Notes: generated by a model not told the origin, from the letters alone. Positions 9,448 to 16,901 are shown, counted from the stretch's first letter. The stretch is 34,695 bases of DNA from Streptomyces sp. XM83C (GCF_023072675.1 NZ_JALLGL010000031.1:1-34695), one strand, 5' to 3'. Program-made: numbers and translations.

Positions 9448-10692
9448 TCATGATCGTGGCTCGGTGGCGCCCTCGGCCAGCCGTGCGGCGATGCGCCGTA
9501 CGGAGGCGAGGAGGTCTGCCGGTTCACGGGTGAGGTCGAGGCTGTGCTGGACGAGCCGCAGCCCGCGGCCGTCCGCGCCGGCCGTGCCGCGCACCTCGTG
9601 GCGGCGTTCGGGCTGCCGCCCGGCCGCGTACACGAGGTGCGCCTCGCGCAGCCCGAGCACGGTCGCGTACGCGAGGGCCTGGTACAGGTCGGCGTTGTGC
9701 GGCCCGTCGGCCCGCTCCACCTTGTACTTGGCGTCGACGACGGCGACGGGGAGCCGCCCGTCCGGGCCGCGCACCACGAGGTCGGGCCGCAGCCGCACCA
9801 GCCGCGCCGTGTCGAGATGGTGGGGGTCCTGGAGGCGTGCGGTCAGCCCGTGCTCGCGCAGCGCCTCCCGCAGCGCCCCCGTCACGAAGTCCTCGAACAG
9901 CCGGTTCATGTCGAACAGGAAGCCGTCCACGGTGAGCGGTTCGGCGCCGGGCGGCCGGTGTTCGGGGGAGCTGCCCCGCAGCACGGCCTCGGCGAGCCGC
10001 AGCGCGGGCACACAGCGGGCGTTGAGCCGTGACGGCTGCCAGCGCGGCAGTTGCTGCCCCCGCACCAGCGGGCTCGCGTCGGCCAGCCGTACCCGCTGGT
10101 GCGCGAGCCGCCGCCGTACGTCGCCCGGCAGGCCCGGCAGCCGCAGCAGCCGCTCGACGGCGGCCCGCAGGATGCGGTTCTCGGCGGTGTCGGCGGTGTA
10201 CGCGTCGTAGGCGATCTCGACGGGCGGGGTGCGCCCGAAGTGCCGCCGGATCTGCTCGGCCTCCCGGATCCGCCCCCGCACGACCAGCGCCGCCTCCTCC
10301 ACCTCCCGGTAGCCCTGGAGGACGCCCTGGCGCAGCGCCCGTTCGATCTGCCGTTCCACGGCGTGCGCGAGCGCCGGTACGACATCGTCGTACGCCCCCG
10401 TGTCGATGGTGCCGTCCCGGCTGTCCCGCCAGGCGCGGGCCGGGTCGAGGCTGAACCCGAGCAGGAAGAACAGCCGGGTGATGGGCGTCTTGGGCCGGAT
10501 CCGTACGACGGTGCCGCCGGGGGCGCGCACGGCGCCGACCTTGCTGCCGGCCCGCAGCAGCCAGTGCCCGGCCCGCCCGGGGTCGGGGGTGACGCTGTGC
10601 AGGATGCGCAGCCCGGCCAGTGCCCGCCCCTCCTCGGCGCTCAACGGCACGGACTCGGCGGGCCCGTGCTCCCGCAGCCGCACCTCGCTCAT
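9448..10692 (-). CDS. mcrC: McrC-like nuclease subunit of a type IV restriction system
   Basis: A 414-residue McrC-family protein that pairs with the McrB GTPase/ATPase and supplies the nuclease. The N-terminal half has the McrC core (IRPKTPITRLFFLLGFSLDP, then VVRGRIREAEQ). The C-terminal half has a PD-(D/E)xK nuclease centre: D in LRPDLVV (about residue 303) and DAKYK (about residue 319). ATG 10692 is preceded by GGGTGA, which pairs with the 16S anti-SD. GTG at 10704 in the same frame would overlap the McrB stop by 4 bases and is a credible alternative. Translation is tightly coupled to McrB upstream and UvrD downstream. Catalytic residues look intact. Confidence 0.87.
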   Translation of the reverse strand: MSEVRLREHGPAESVPLSAEEGRALAGLRILHSVTPDPGRAGHWLLRAGSKVGAVRAPGGTVVRIRPKTPITRLFFLLGFSLDPARAWRDSRDGTIDTGAYDDVVPALAHAVERQIERALRQGVLQGYREVEEAALVVRGRIREAEQIRRHFGRTPPVEIAYDAYTADTAENRILRAAVERLLRLPGLPGDVRRRLAHQRVRLADASPLVRGQQLPRWQPSRLNARCVPALRLAEAVLRGSSPEHRPPGAEPLTVDGFLFDMNRLFEDFVTGALREALREHGLTARLQDPHHLDTARLVRLRPDLVVRGPDGRLPVAVVDAKYKVERADGPHNADLYQALAYATVLGLREAHLVYAAGRQPERRHEVRGTAGADGRGLRLVQHSLDLTREPADLLASVRRIAARLAEGATEPRS

Positions 10693-10700
10693 CGGCGCGG

Positions 10701-12515
10701 TCACCCGAGGTCGGCGCGCAGCGCGTCCAGCCCGTAGCGGGCGGCGATGTCGAGGCCTTCGCCGTAGTGGTGTTCCTCCAGCAGCGGCAGGATCTTCGCC
10801 CGCCACACCCGTTCCAGTCCGCCGTCCCGGTGGGCGTCGGGTTTCATCAGGTACGACGGGCCGATCGCGAAGTCCGGGTCGTCGATGCGGGAGTTGAGCG
10901 CGTCGAGCAGCCGGGCGGCCTCGGGGTCCTTGCCCTCCCGCTCCAGCCAGCGCGCGAGCAGTCCGGCGGTCGGCTCGGTGCGCGGCGACAGCTCCACGAA
11001 GGAGAACCGGCGCCGCATCGCCGAGTCCACGAGGGCGATGGACCGGTCGGCGGTGTTCATCGTGCCGATGACGAACAGGTTTCTCGGCAGCGCGAAATCG
11101 TCCCCGGAGTAGGTGAGCCGTACCGTCCGCTCCCGGTACTCCAGCAGGAAGTACAGCTCGCCGAAGACCTTCGCCAGGTTGGCCCGGTTGATCTCGTCGA
11201 TGATCAGGAAGTACGGGACGTGCTGATTGCCCTCCCGTGACGCCAGGTCGGCCAGCTCCCGCAGCGGGCCCGCGGTCAGCCGGAAGGCGACCTCGCGGGT
11301 CTCCGGGTCCTCCACGGGCCGGAAGCCCTCGAAGAAGTCCTCGTACGCGTACGAGGGATGGAACTGCACGATCTTGACCTGTTCCGGCCCGCCGCCGAAG
11401 TACTCGGCCAGCTTCATCGCGAGATACGTCTTGCCGGTGCCGGGCGGCCCGTACAGCACGATCTGCCGGTCCTCGACGAGGTGGTGCCGCACCTCCTCCA
11501 GCCAGCCCTTGTCGTGGACGAGCAGCTCCTCGGCGAGCGCGTCCGTGACGGGCGGCAGCACCAGCTCCCGCGGCTCCACCCGTTCCACCGAGGACACGTC
11601 ACCGCCGGCGGGGGCCTGCTGCCCCTGCTGCTCGGCGAGCTGGTCCAGCGCGTCCAGCACTCCGGTCAGGTCCACCACGTCGTGCTGCACGGACAGTTTC
11701 TGCTGCACGCCCTCCGGCAGCTCCTCGTAGGGGTGGCCCTTCGGCAGCCACCGCACGGAACGCCGCAGGTTGGACAGCCCGCCCGGCGAGGCGGTCTGCA
11801 CCGCGTCCCCCGTGATCCGCCCGAGGTACAGCGTCCCGTCCCCTATCGTCGCGACGGTGTCGCCGATGCGCATCTGCGTGAGGAACGCGTGCAGCTCGTC
11901 GACGAGTCCGCGTTTCTGGTTGTACGACGCCGCCCCCTCGTACCCCTCCTGAACGAACCGGCGCAGGGTGCTCTTGGTCGGGTCGTCCTCCTCCAGCCGC
12001 GGCAGATGCGTCGCGGCGAGCGAGACGATCCCTTCGGTCAGCCACAGCTGACGCACCAGGTTGTGCCCGGAGACGTTGGAGCCGCGCACCAGCCACGCCT
12101 TGCGCGGCGCACGCCACCCGGTGGACAGATAGTCGCCGAGGGGGTGGCCGTCGTCGGTGCGCCAGGACTCCGGCCCGGACGCGCCGTAGCCGTAGACGAG
12201 CGCGGCGGCGGCGGAGGAGGAGTTGCACTCGATGTCCCGTGCGGCGATCCACCGGCGGGGCGCGTCCGGCCGGTCGGGATCGGGTACGGCGTCCACCAGC
12301 CCCCCGTTCGCCCGCAGTTCCTCCCGGAAGCGCCGGGCGTGGTCGCCGAGCCCCGGCCACGCCTCGGCGGCGACCGCGGAGCCCTGCCGCAGCAGGAACT
12401 TGTGCGTGCCGTTGTAGCCGAACTCGGTCAGCAGGAAACCGTGCGCCTCGGCGCCGTCCTTGGGCAGCTTGATGACGAATTCGGGCGTGCCGGGCAGAAC
12501 TTCGGGCCGATCCAT
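10701..12515 (-). CDS. mcrB: McrB-like AAA+ restriction NTPase with N-terminal reader region
   Basis: A 604-residue McrB-type AAA+ motor that would translocate on modified DNA and activate McrC. The C-terminal half carries Walker A GPPGTGKT (about residues 354-361), FHPSYAYEDFFEGFRP, the Walker B/signature stretch IIDEINRANLAKVFGE (about 440-455), and GTMNTADRSIALVDSAMRRRF with the sensor and arginine finger. The N-terminal half begins with a DUF4357-like segment (residues 20-55). It continues with a PUA/EVE-like segment (AWLVRGSN near residue 140, then IGDTVATIGDGTLYLGRITG near 220), a type of fold that reads modified bases. ATG 12515 follows AAGGGTGG. It heads the operon and has a promoter with a palindromic element at 12560-12582. 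Confidence 0.87.
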   Translation of the reverse strand: MDRPEVLPGTPEFVIKLPKDGAEAHGFLLTEFGYNGTHKFLLRQGSAVAAEAWPGLGDHARRFREELRANGGLVDAVPDPDRPDAPRRWIAARDIECNSSSAAAALVYGYGASGPESWRTDDGHPLGDYLSTGWRAPRKAWLVRGSNVSGHNLVRQLWLTEGIVSLAATHLPRLEEDDPTKSTLRRFVQEGYEGAASYNQKRGLVDELHAFLTQMRIGDTVATIGDGTLYLGRITGDAVQTASPGGLSNLRRSVRWLPKGHPYEELPEGVQQKLSVQHDVVDLTGVLDALDQLAEQQGQQAPAGGDVSSVERVEPRELVLPPVTDALAEELLVHDKGWLEEVRHHLVEDRQIVLYGPPGTGKTYLAMKLAEYFGGGPEQVKIVQFHPSYAYEDFFEGFRPVEDPETREVAFRLTAGPLRELADLASREGNQHVPYFLIIDEINRANLAKVFGELYFLLEYRERTVRLTYSGDDFALPRNLFVIGTMNTADRSIALVDSAMRRRFSFVELSPRTEPTAGLLARWLEREGKDPEAARLLDALNSRIDDPDFAIGPSYLMKPDAHRDGGLERVWRAKILPLLEEHHYGEGLDIAARYGLDALRADLG

Positions 12516-12559
12516 GGACCACCCTTCATACTGGGCTGGGCCTTGTGCTGGAGTTCCTC

Positions 12560-12582
12560 ACCCTACCTGTTGACGCCGTCAA
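12560..12582 (-). promoter_or_regulatory. Promoter/operator of the mcrBC-uvrD operon
   Basis: Reading on the minus strand, the palindrome TTGAC-GGC-GTCAA (12582-12570) is followed after CAGG by TAGGGT (12565-12560), a TANNNT -10 box. The start codon lies about 45 bases further on. The layout TTGACGGCG-N8-TAGGGT differs at two positions from the RecA-NDp/PafBC promoter consensus TTGTCRGTG-N8-TANNNT known from actinobacteria. The same element, at the same spacing, precedes the kinase-helicase operon. Confidence 0.6.
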
Positions 12583-12623
12583 GGGACCCGTAACCCCACA
12601 AGTTCACACCCCTGAGTGGCTTG

Positions 12624-12653
12624 TTGGCGCCGTAAACACAATCGGTCTAGAGT
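12624..12653 (+). promoter_or_regulatory. Promoter of the divergent unknown gene with half-conserved operator
   Basis: TTGGCG (12624-12629) and TAGAGT (12648-12653), 18 bases apart, form a plausible promoter for the gene at 12733. The -35 box lies within TTGGCGCCGTAAA, which differs by two bases from the palindrome at 12570-12582 on the same strand. This suggests a second, weaker operator. Confidence 0.5.
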
Positions 12654-12732
12654 CGGGGCGCGCCGGGGCCGCGCCCTCCACGACTCCGGGCGCGGTACCG
12701 GTCGGCCGGGGGGCGATGTGGGTGGGGAGACG

Positions 12733-14037
12733 ATGACCGACGAACGCCGTACGACGGTGCCCGTGTGGACGCTCGCGACCGGCGAGGCGAGCGTGCCGAT
12801 GCCGGCCACCGGGGAGGCCGTGACGGCCGAGCGTCTTGCGGAGTGGCGCGGTGCGCTGGCAGCGATGGTCGAGGAACCCGTGCTCACGCTGGAGGTGCAC
12901 CCGCTGCCGGAGAAGATCGACCGCCGGCGCGGTCTGCCGCTGGACGCGGCGAGCCCGCTGGCCCGGCAGCTGACGGAGTTCGTCACCAGGTCGGCGAGCA
13001 CGTCCCTGACGACGGCGAAGGCGACCGCGTCCGGCGGGAACCTGTTCACGCTGGTGGTCCCGGCGAAGCACGCCCGCGCGTTCGGTCAGGGCCTGCTGCG
13101 CGCGCTGCCCGCGAAGGACGGCGGCCAGTACAGCACGCTCGTCGACTCCACCGGCAAGTTCGTCGCCCACGCCCGGTACGTGCCGGTGCAGGGCGCGGCG
13201 GCAGCGGGCGCGGCGGGCGGCGCGGGCGCCACGGCCGGTGCCGTCGCGGCGGGCGGCACGGCCCTCACCGTGGCGGCGCCGCTGGTGCTGATGGCGGTGG
13301 CGGCGGGCATGGCCGCGCACGCGGACCGGCAGCGGCAGCTCGCCATCGAGCACATCACGGACCTGCTGGAGCAGATGCGGCAGGACAAGCTCGACGACGA
13401 GCTGAGCGCCCTCAACGGCTGCCGTGCCGCCGTCGACAAGGCGACGGCGATCCTCCTCGACCAGGGCGACCTCGGCCAGTCCCTGGGGCTGGACTCGTCG
13501 GTGAGCATCATCGAGATCGCGCTGAGCAAGGCCGGCCTCCGCCTGGAGCGCTGGCTGAAGGCGCTCGACGGCCTGCCGCCCGGCGAGCCGGTCGAACTCG
13601 CCGAGCTGACCAAGGCGTTTCCCGGCGTCGAGAAGGACGGCGGCGTCTTCCACACCCACGTCGCGCTCGCGTCCCTCGCGCTCTCCCTGGCCCGGCGGGT
13701 CGCCGTCCTCCAGGCCGTCGAGCACGCGCAGAAGAACCCCGGCAACCCGTTCGAGAACTTCCTGCGCGCTCTCGCGGCCGACCGGCAGCGCTTCGACGAC
13801 CTGGAATCGGGCATCGCCCGTGTCCTGGTCCGCCTGTCGCACCTGGAGCTGTCCCGGCCGGGCGGTATCCGCCCGATGTTCACCCAGAACGAGGTCGATG
13901 CGCTGCTGCGCGCCTCCCACCGCCTGCACCGGCTGGGCCGGGGCGTCACCCTCGACCCGCGCCCCGCGGACGTGGCGATCGACATCGTCCGCGAACCGGA
14001 CGGCTCGGTGATCGCCTTCCCCGCGCAGCCCGCGTGA
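12733..14037 (+). CDS. Unknown protein with glycine/alanine-rich hydrophobic centre
   Basis: A 434-residue protein whose family I do not recognise. Residues about 153-198 are a long Gly/Ala-rich stretch that ends in the hydrophobic run TALTVAAPLVLMAVAAGMAA. It looks like a glycine-zipper or membrane-inserting hairpin. It is followed by a charged helical part (ADRQRQLAIEHITDLLEQM) that probably forms coiled coils, and a second helical domain to the end. No signal peptide is present. ATG 12733 has GGGGAG 4-5 bases before it; the frame is open back to 12616, but that stretch overlaps the promoter. The gene diverges from mcrB and shares operator-like sites with it. It could be a membrane-acting effector or a sensor of that module, but its function is unknown. 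Confidence 0.75.
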   Translation: MTDERRTTVPVWTLATGEASVPMPATGEAVTAERLAEWRGALAAMVEEPVLTLEVHPLPEKIDRRRGLPLDAASPLARQLTEFVTRSASTSLTTAKATASGGNLFTLVVPAKHARAFGQGLLRALPAKDGGQYSTLVDSTGKFVAHARYVPVQGAAAAGAAGGAGATAGAVAAGGTALTVAAPLVLMAVAAGMAAHADRQRQLAIEHITDLLEQMRQDKLDDELSALNGCRAAVDKATAILLDQGDLGQSLGLDSSVSIIEIALSKAGLRLERWLKALDGLPPGEPVELAELTKAFPGVEKDGGVFHTHVALASLALSLARRVAVLQAVEHAQKNPGNPFENFLRALAADRQRFDDLESGIARVLVRLSHLELSRPGGIRPMFTQNEVDALLRASHRLHRLGRGVTLDPRPADVAIDIVREPDGSVIAFPAQPA

Positions 14038-14039
14038 CA

Positions 14040-14532
14040 CCGGCGCGGGCCGCGGACCCGCCTGGGTGAGGGGGCGCGCGGGCCGCCTCGCGGCCCTCCC
14101 GCTCCGGATCGGTGACGGAATCCGAGCGACCCGAGGCGGGCACGGACAGAACACGCTCACCCGGAGCGACGCCGCGCTCCGCGAGCCGGTCGTAGAGCGT
14201 CAGGAGATCGATCGCCAGTCGTCCGGCCTCGTCCAGACCCTCCGATGTGCCCTCCGCGCCGGACGGGGCGCCACCAGGGCCCGGTCGGCGACAGCGTTCC
14301 CGTGCAGCACGTGCCGCAGCGGCACATCCAGTGCTCGCGCGATCCGGTCCAGCTCCGTGACCGTCAGCGCCGCCCGCTCGCCTTGCCCGATCCGGTGGAG
14401 CGTCGGTCAGCTCAGCGAGGCCCGCTCCGCGAGCTTCCGCTGATTCATCCCGGCTCGCGTCCGCTCCTGCCGGAGGTGCTGCTCCACCTCTGTCAGGTCC
14501 TCGACCTTCATCCTCTCCCGCATCGCACCCAT
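14040..14532 (-). pseudogene. Decayed XRE-family regulator (internal stop and frameshift)
   Basis: On the minus strand the frame from ATG 14532 encodes a Cro/C1-type HTH: EVEQHLRQERTRAG, NQRKLAERASLS, then a TGA codon at 14409-14407 in the middle of the motif. It resumes in the same frame with PTLHRIGQGERAALT and TELDRIARALDVPL. A single C-to-T change from CGA (Arg) would explain the stop. At about 14240-14265 the likely coding frame shifts; the new frame reads GTSEGLDEAGRLAIDLL and LYDRLAERGVAPGERVL. The 3' end is not defined; the shifted frame runs on into the neighbouring gene. The start is only 4 bases past the stop of the ATP-binding protein gene, so the two once formed an operon. Confidence 0.75.
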
Positions 14533-14536
14533 GAAT

Positions 14537-15115
14537 TCAGCGCGTCTGCCGGGCGGCAGCGCCGGCGGTCTCGGCGTGGCCGTCCGCGGTGGTACGCCCC
14601 ACGAGCGGTCGCCCGCCCGTGGTCGCCCCGGCGGGAGCCGTGCCGGACTCGGCGGTGCGGAACACGGCGCGGACGGTCTTGCCGCTCGGCGGGAACGGGA
14701 CGCAGTCCCACTCGTCGGCCAGAGCCGCGACCAACGCCAGCCCCCGGCCGCCCGGCCGCAGCGCGGTCGCGTCGTCCGCGCCCGTCACGATCTGCGGCCA
14801 CACGTCCCCGCGGGCGTCACTGACCTCCACCCGCACCAGCCCCGACACCTGTTCGAACACCAGCGTCAGCCGGAAACAGCGGCCGTGCACCCGGCCGTGC
14901 AGCACCGCGTTCGCCGCCAGCTCGGCGATCACGACCTCGGCACGCTCCGTGAGCGCGGGCGGCATGTCCCAGGCGCGGAGCTGCCCGGTGCCCAGCAGCC
15001 GCGCCAGCCGGGCCCCGCGCCGGGTGGCCGACAGCAACTGCGTGAACGTGCGCGGACGGACCGTGGGACGCGTCGGGTGGGGGGCGGTGCTGTGTGGGGG
15101 AGCGGTGTGGTTCAT
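14537..15115 (-). CDS. ATP-binding protein, RsbW/SpoIIAB-like anti-sigma type
   Basis: A 192-residue protein with a GHKL/HATPase fold. The N-box is VIAELAANAVLHG (about residues 62-74), the G1 box VSDARG, and the G2 box GGRGLALVAALADEW. Streptomyces has many such short ATPases, related to anti-sigma factor kinases, next to DUF397 and XRE/DUF5753 genes. They probably bind a regulator or sigma factor. The C-terminal 45 residues are a low-complexity Ala/Gly/Thr tail. No Shine-Dalgarno sequence is evident before ATG 15115. It diverges from the XRE gene, with a 23-bp palindrome between them, and a broken XRE gene follows it. Confidence 0.82.
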   Translation of the reverse strand: MNHTAPPHSTAPHPTRPTVRPRTFTQLLSATRRGARLARLLGTGQLRAWDMPPALTERAEVVIAELAANAVLHGRVHGRCFRLTLVFEQVSGLVRVEVSDARGDVWPQIVTGADDATALRPGGRGLALVAALADEWDCVPFPPSGKTVRAVFRTAESGTAPAGATTGGRPLVGRTTADGHAETAGAAARQTR

Positions 15116-15161
15116 GGCGCCAGGGTGGCGCGCGCATCCGGCCGTACACGACCCTTCACCT

Positions 15162-15184
15162 CCGTACGCTGAGTCAGCGTACGG
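15162..15184. promoter_or_regulatory. 23-bp perfect palindrome between divergent regulators
   Basis: CCGTACGCTGA (15162-15172), one central G, and TCAGCGTACGG (15174-15184) form a perfect inverted repeat. It lies 46 bp before the ATP-binding gene and about 100 bp before the XRE gene, the usual position for an autoregulatory operator. The XRE/DUF5753 protein is the natural candidate to bind it. Confidence 0.65.
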
Positions 15185-15283
15185 GCACGGGGAGTGGACG
15201 GTACGGGGTCTTTGCCGTCACGATGAGTGGCCGGGCGTGGGGCCTGCGGACACGAGCCAAGGCTCTGGAGAAAGGGGCGGCGG

Positions 15284-16186
15284 ATGGACATCGCCGAAGC
15301 CGAGGTGACGACGACGGCCGGCGTGACGGCCACGGAGGCGGGCGCCCGGCCCGTAGCAGCGGGGGAGGGGGAACGGGAACCCCACCCGTCGGACAGTCTG
15401 CGCACGTTCGGCGCGGTCGTCCAGGCGTTACGGGAACACGCGGGCCTCAGCCGCACCGACCTCGCGGCTGTCGTGCAGTACTCCAAACACACCGTGGAAT
15501 CGGTCGAGTTGGGCCGCCGCATGCCTGACCAGGCCTTCGTCGAACGCGCCGAGGAGGCGCTCGGCAACACCGGCGCCCTGCGCAGGGCGGCGCAGCATCT
15601 GAGCCGCGGGGAAGTGGGACTGGCGGCCTGGTTCCGCCAGTGGGCCCGCCTCGAACGGCAGGCCGTCAGCCTGTGCACCTACGAATGCCGGTTGGTGCCG
15701 GGGTTGTTGCAGTCGAAGGCGTATGCACGGGCGGTGTTCGAGGGCACGATCCCGCTGCGCACCGACGAGGAACTGGAAGCCCAGCTCGCGGCGCGGATGG
15801 AACGCCAGCGGATGATGCGGGAGCGGCCGACGGTCCCGTTCAGCTTCATCGTCGAGGAGCACGTGTTCCGGCGGCGGTTCGGGAACGCTGAGGCGATGCG
15901 GGGGCTGCTGGATCATGTGCTGGGGCTGAGCGCGCCTCGGAACGTGACCTTGCAGGTGGTGCCGTTGGAGGCGGGGTTGCACGCGTGCCTCGACGGCCCG
16001 GTGCAGGTACTGGAGACCCCGGAGGGGCGCCGACTCGCCTACTCGGAGGGGCAGGAAAACGGGCGCTTGATTATGGACCCAAAACAGGTGAGTGTGCTCT
16101 GCCAGCGCTATGAAACACTGCGCTCGCAGGCCCTGAGCCCGAAGGACTCCAGGGACCTGCTGGAGCGACTGCGAGGAGAGCTATGA
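15284..16186 (+). CDS. XRE-family regulator with DUF5753 (WhiJ/Scr1-antitoxin type)
   Basis: A 300-residue regulator. An acidic N-terminal extension precedes a Cro/C1 HTH (about residues 38-95: FGAVVQALREHAGLSRTDLAAV, then YSKHTVESVELGRRMPD). The DUF5753 domain (about 107-292) follows, with the usual YECRLVPGLLQSKAYARAVF and SFIVEEHVFRRRFG stretches. In Streptomyces these proteins pair with a DUF397 partner and regulate development or antibiotic production; DUF5753 is also described as the antitoxin-like part of the Scr1 system. ATG 15284 has GGAGAAAGGGG 6 bases upstream. The stop overlaps the DUF397 start (ATGA). A 23-bp palindrome lies about 100 bp upstream. Confidence 0.9.
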   Translation: MDIAEAEVTTTAGVTATEAGARPVAAGEGEREPHPSDSLRTFGAVVQALREHAGLSRTDLAAVVQYSKHTVESVELGRRMPDQAFVERAEEALGNTGALRRAAQHLSRGEVGLAAWFRQWARLERQAVSLCTYECRLVPGLLQSKAYARAVFEGTIPLRTDEELEAQLAARMERQRMMRERPTVPFSFIVEEHVFRRRFGNAEAMRGLLDHVLGLSAPRNVTLQVVPLEAGLHACLDGPVQVLETPEGRRLAYSEGQENGRLIMDPKQVSVLCQRYETLRSQALSPKDSRDLLERLRGEL

Positions 16187-16383
16187 GCAGCGGTACGACG
16201 GAACTCGCCTGGTTCAAGTCCAGCTACAGCGGCAGCCAGGGCGACAGCTGTGTAGAGATCGCGATCGCCGAACAGGCTGTTCATGTACGGGACTCCAAGG
16301 ACCGGTCCCGTGCGCCCTTCGCCGTGGGCCGGGCGGGCTGGGCGCCCTTCGTGCGGTTCGTCGCGGAGGGCTCGGAGGAGTAA
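16183..16383 (+). CDS. DUF397 protein (WhiJ-cluster partner)
   Basis: A 66-residue DUF397 protein with the family signature LAWFKSSYSGSQGDSCVEIA near the start and VRDSKDRSRAPF in the middle. It starts at ATG 16183, overlapping the stop of the XRE/DUF5753 gene by 4 bases, so the two are translationally coupled. In such pairs the DUF397 protein is thought to bind the XRE partner and relieve or modulate its DNA binding. Its 3' end is crossed on the other strand by the tail of the H1-like gene. A hairpin starts at its stop codon. Confidence 0.88.
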   Translation: MSSGTTELAWFKSSYSGSQGDSCVEIAIAEQAVHVRDSKDRSRAPFAVGRAGWAPFVRFVAEGSEE

Positions 16384-16871
16384 CCGAGCGCCGCTCGGTT
16401 GATGTAGCGGTCGCCGAGGTCGGGGAAGACCGACTTCGGCGCCGCCTTGCGAGGAGCGGGCGTCGGGGCTTGCTTCTTGCCGGTCTTCTTCTTGGCCTTC
16501 TCCTTCTTGGGCGCTGTGGCCTTCGCCTGTGCGACCTTCTTGGCCAGAGGTGTCTTGCGTGCCGCGAACCTCTTGCGTAGTTCCGCGAGTTGCTTGCGGT
16601 ACTCGGTGGTCTGGTCGGCAGGCAGCGCGTCGATCAGGGCCTGGGCGTGGCTCAGATGGAAGCGGGCTTGATGCCAACGCCTGCTGTTGATCACCACGCG
16701 TATCAGGTTGAGCGTCTGCCGCAACGCCCGCAGCTTCGCCGCCTGCTTCCGGGGCATCGGAAACTCGGCCCCGGTGGCCCGGCGTTGAGTGGCGGCTCGG
16801 GTCCGCCAGTCCACGCCGGCCGTCAGCACGACGACCGAGCGCGGATTGCTGGTCTGGCTACGGCGTACCAC
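16281..16871 (-). CDS. Lysine-rich, histone H1-like protein
   Basis: A 196-residue basic protein of unknown family. Residues about 39-105 are a helical domain rich in Arg (MPRKQAAKLRALRQTLNLIR, then RRWHQARFHLSHAQALIDAL). Residues about 108-145 are Lys/Ala/Pro-rich (KKVAQAKATAPKKEKAKKK), like the tail of histone H1 or streptomycete HU-type proteins, so DNA binding is likely. GTG 16871 lies 30 bp after the methylase stop, with GGAGGAG about 10 bases upstream; ATG 16757 (residue 39) is an alternative start. The last third or so reads through a terminator-like hairpin and 100 bases antisense to the DUF397 gene, so the natural stop may have been lost. GC is lower than in its neighbours. Confidence 0.55.
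   Translation of the reverse strand: MVRRSQTSNPRSVVVLTAGVDWRTRAATQRRATGAEFPMPRKQAAKLRALRQTLNLIRVVINSRRWHQARFHLSHAQALIDALPADQTTEYRKQLAELRKRFAARKTPLAKKVAQAKATAPKKEKAKKKTGKKQAPTPAPRKAAPKSVFPDLGDRYINRAALGYSSEPSATNRTKGAQPARPTAKGARDRSLESRT
16382..16400. terminator. Hairpin at the end of the DUF397 gene
   Basis: AACCGAGCG (16382-16390) and CGCTCGGTT (16392-16400) are perfect inverted repeats with one base between them. The structure overlaps the TAA stop of the DUF397 gene and probably ends that transcript. On the minus strand it lies inside the frame of the H1-like gene. Confidence 0.6.
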
Positions 16872-16901
16872 GAGACGTCCGCTCCTCCGACTGCGCGCAG
16901 C

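Noticed and set aside
14043..14065. Terminator after the unknown gene at 12733-14037
   Set aside because: The inverted repeat has only about 5-base arms with a self-complementary loop; too weak in GC-rich DNA.
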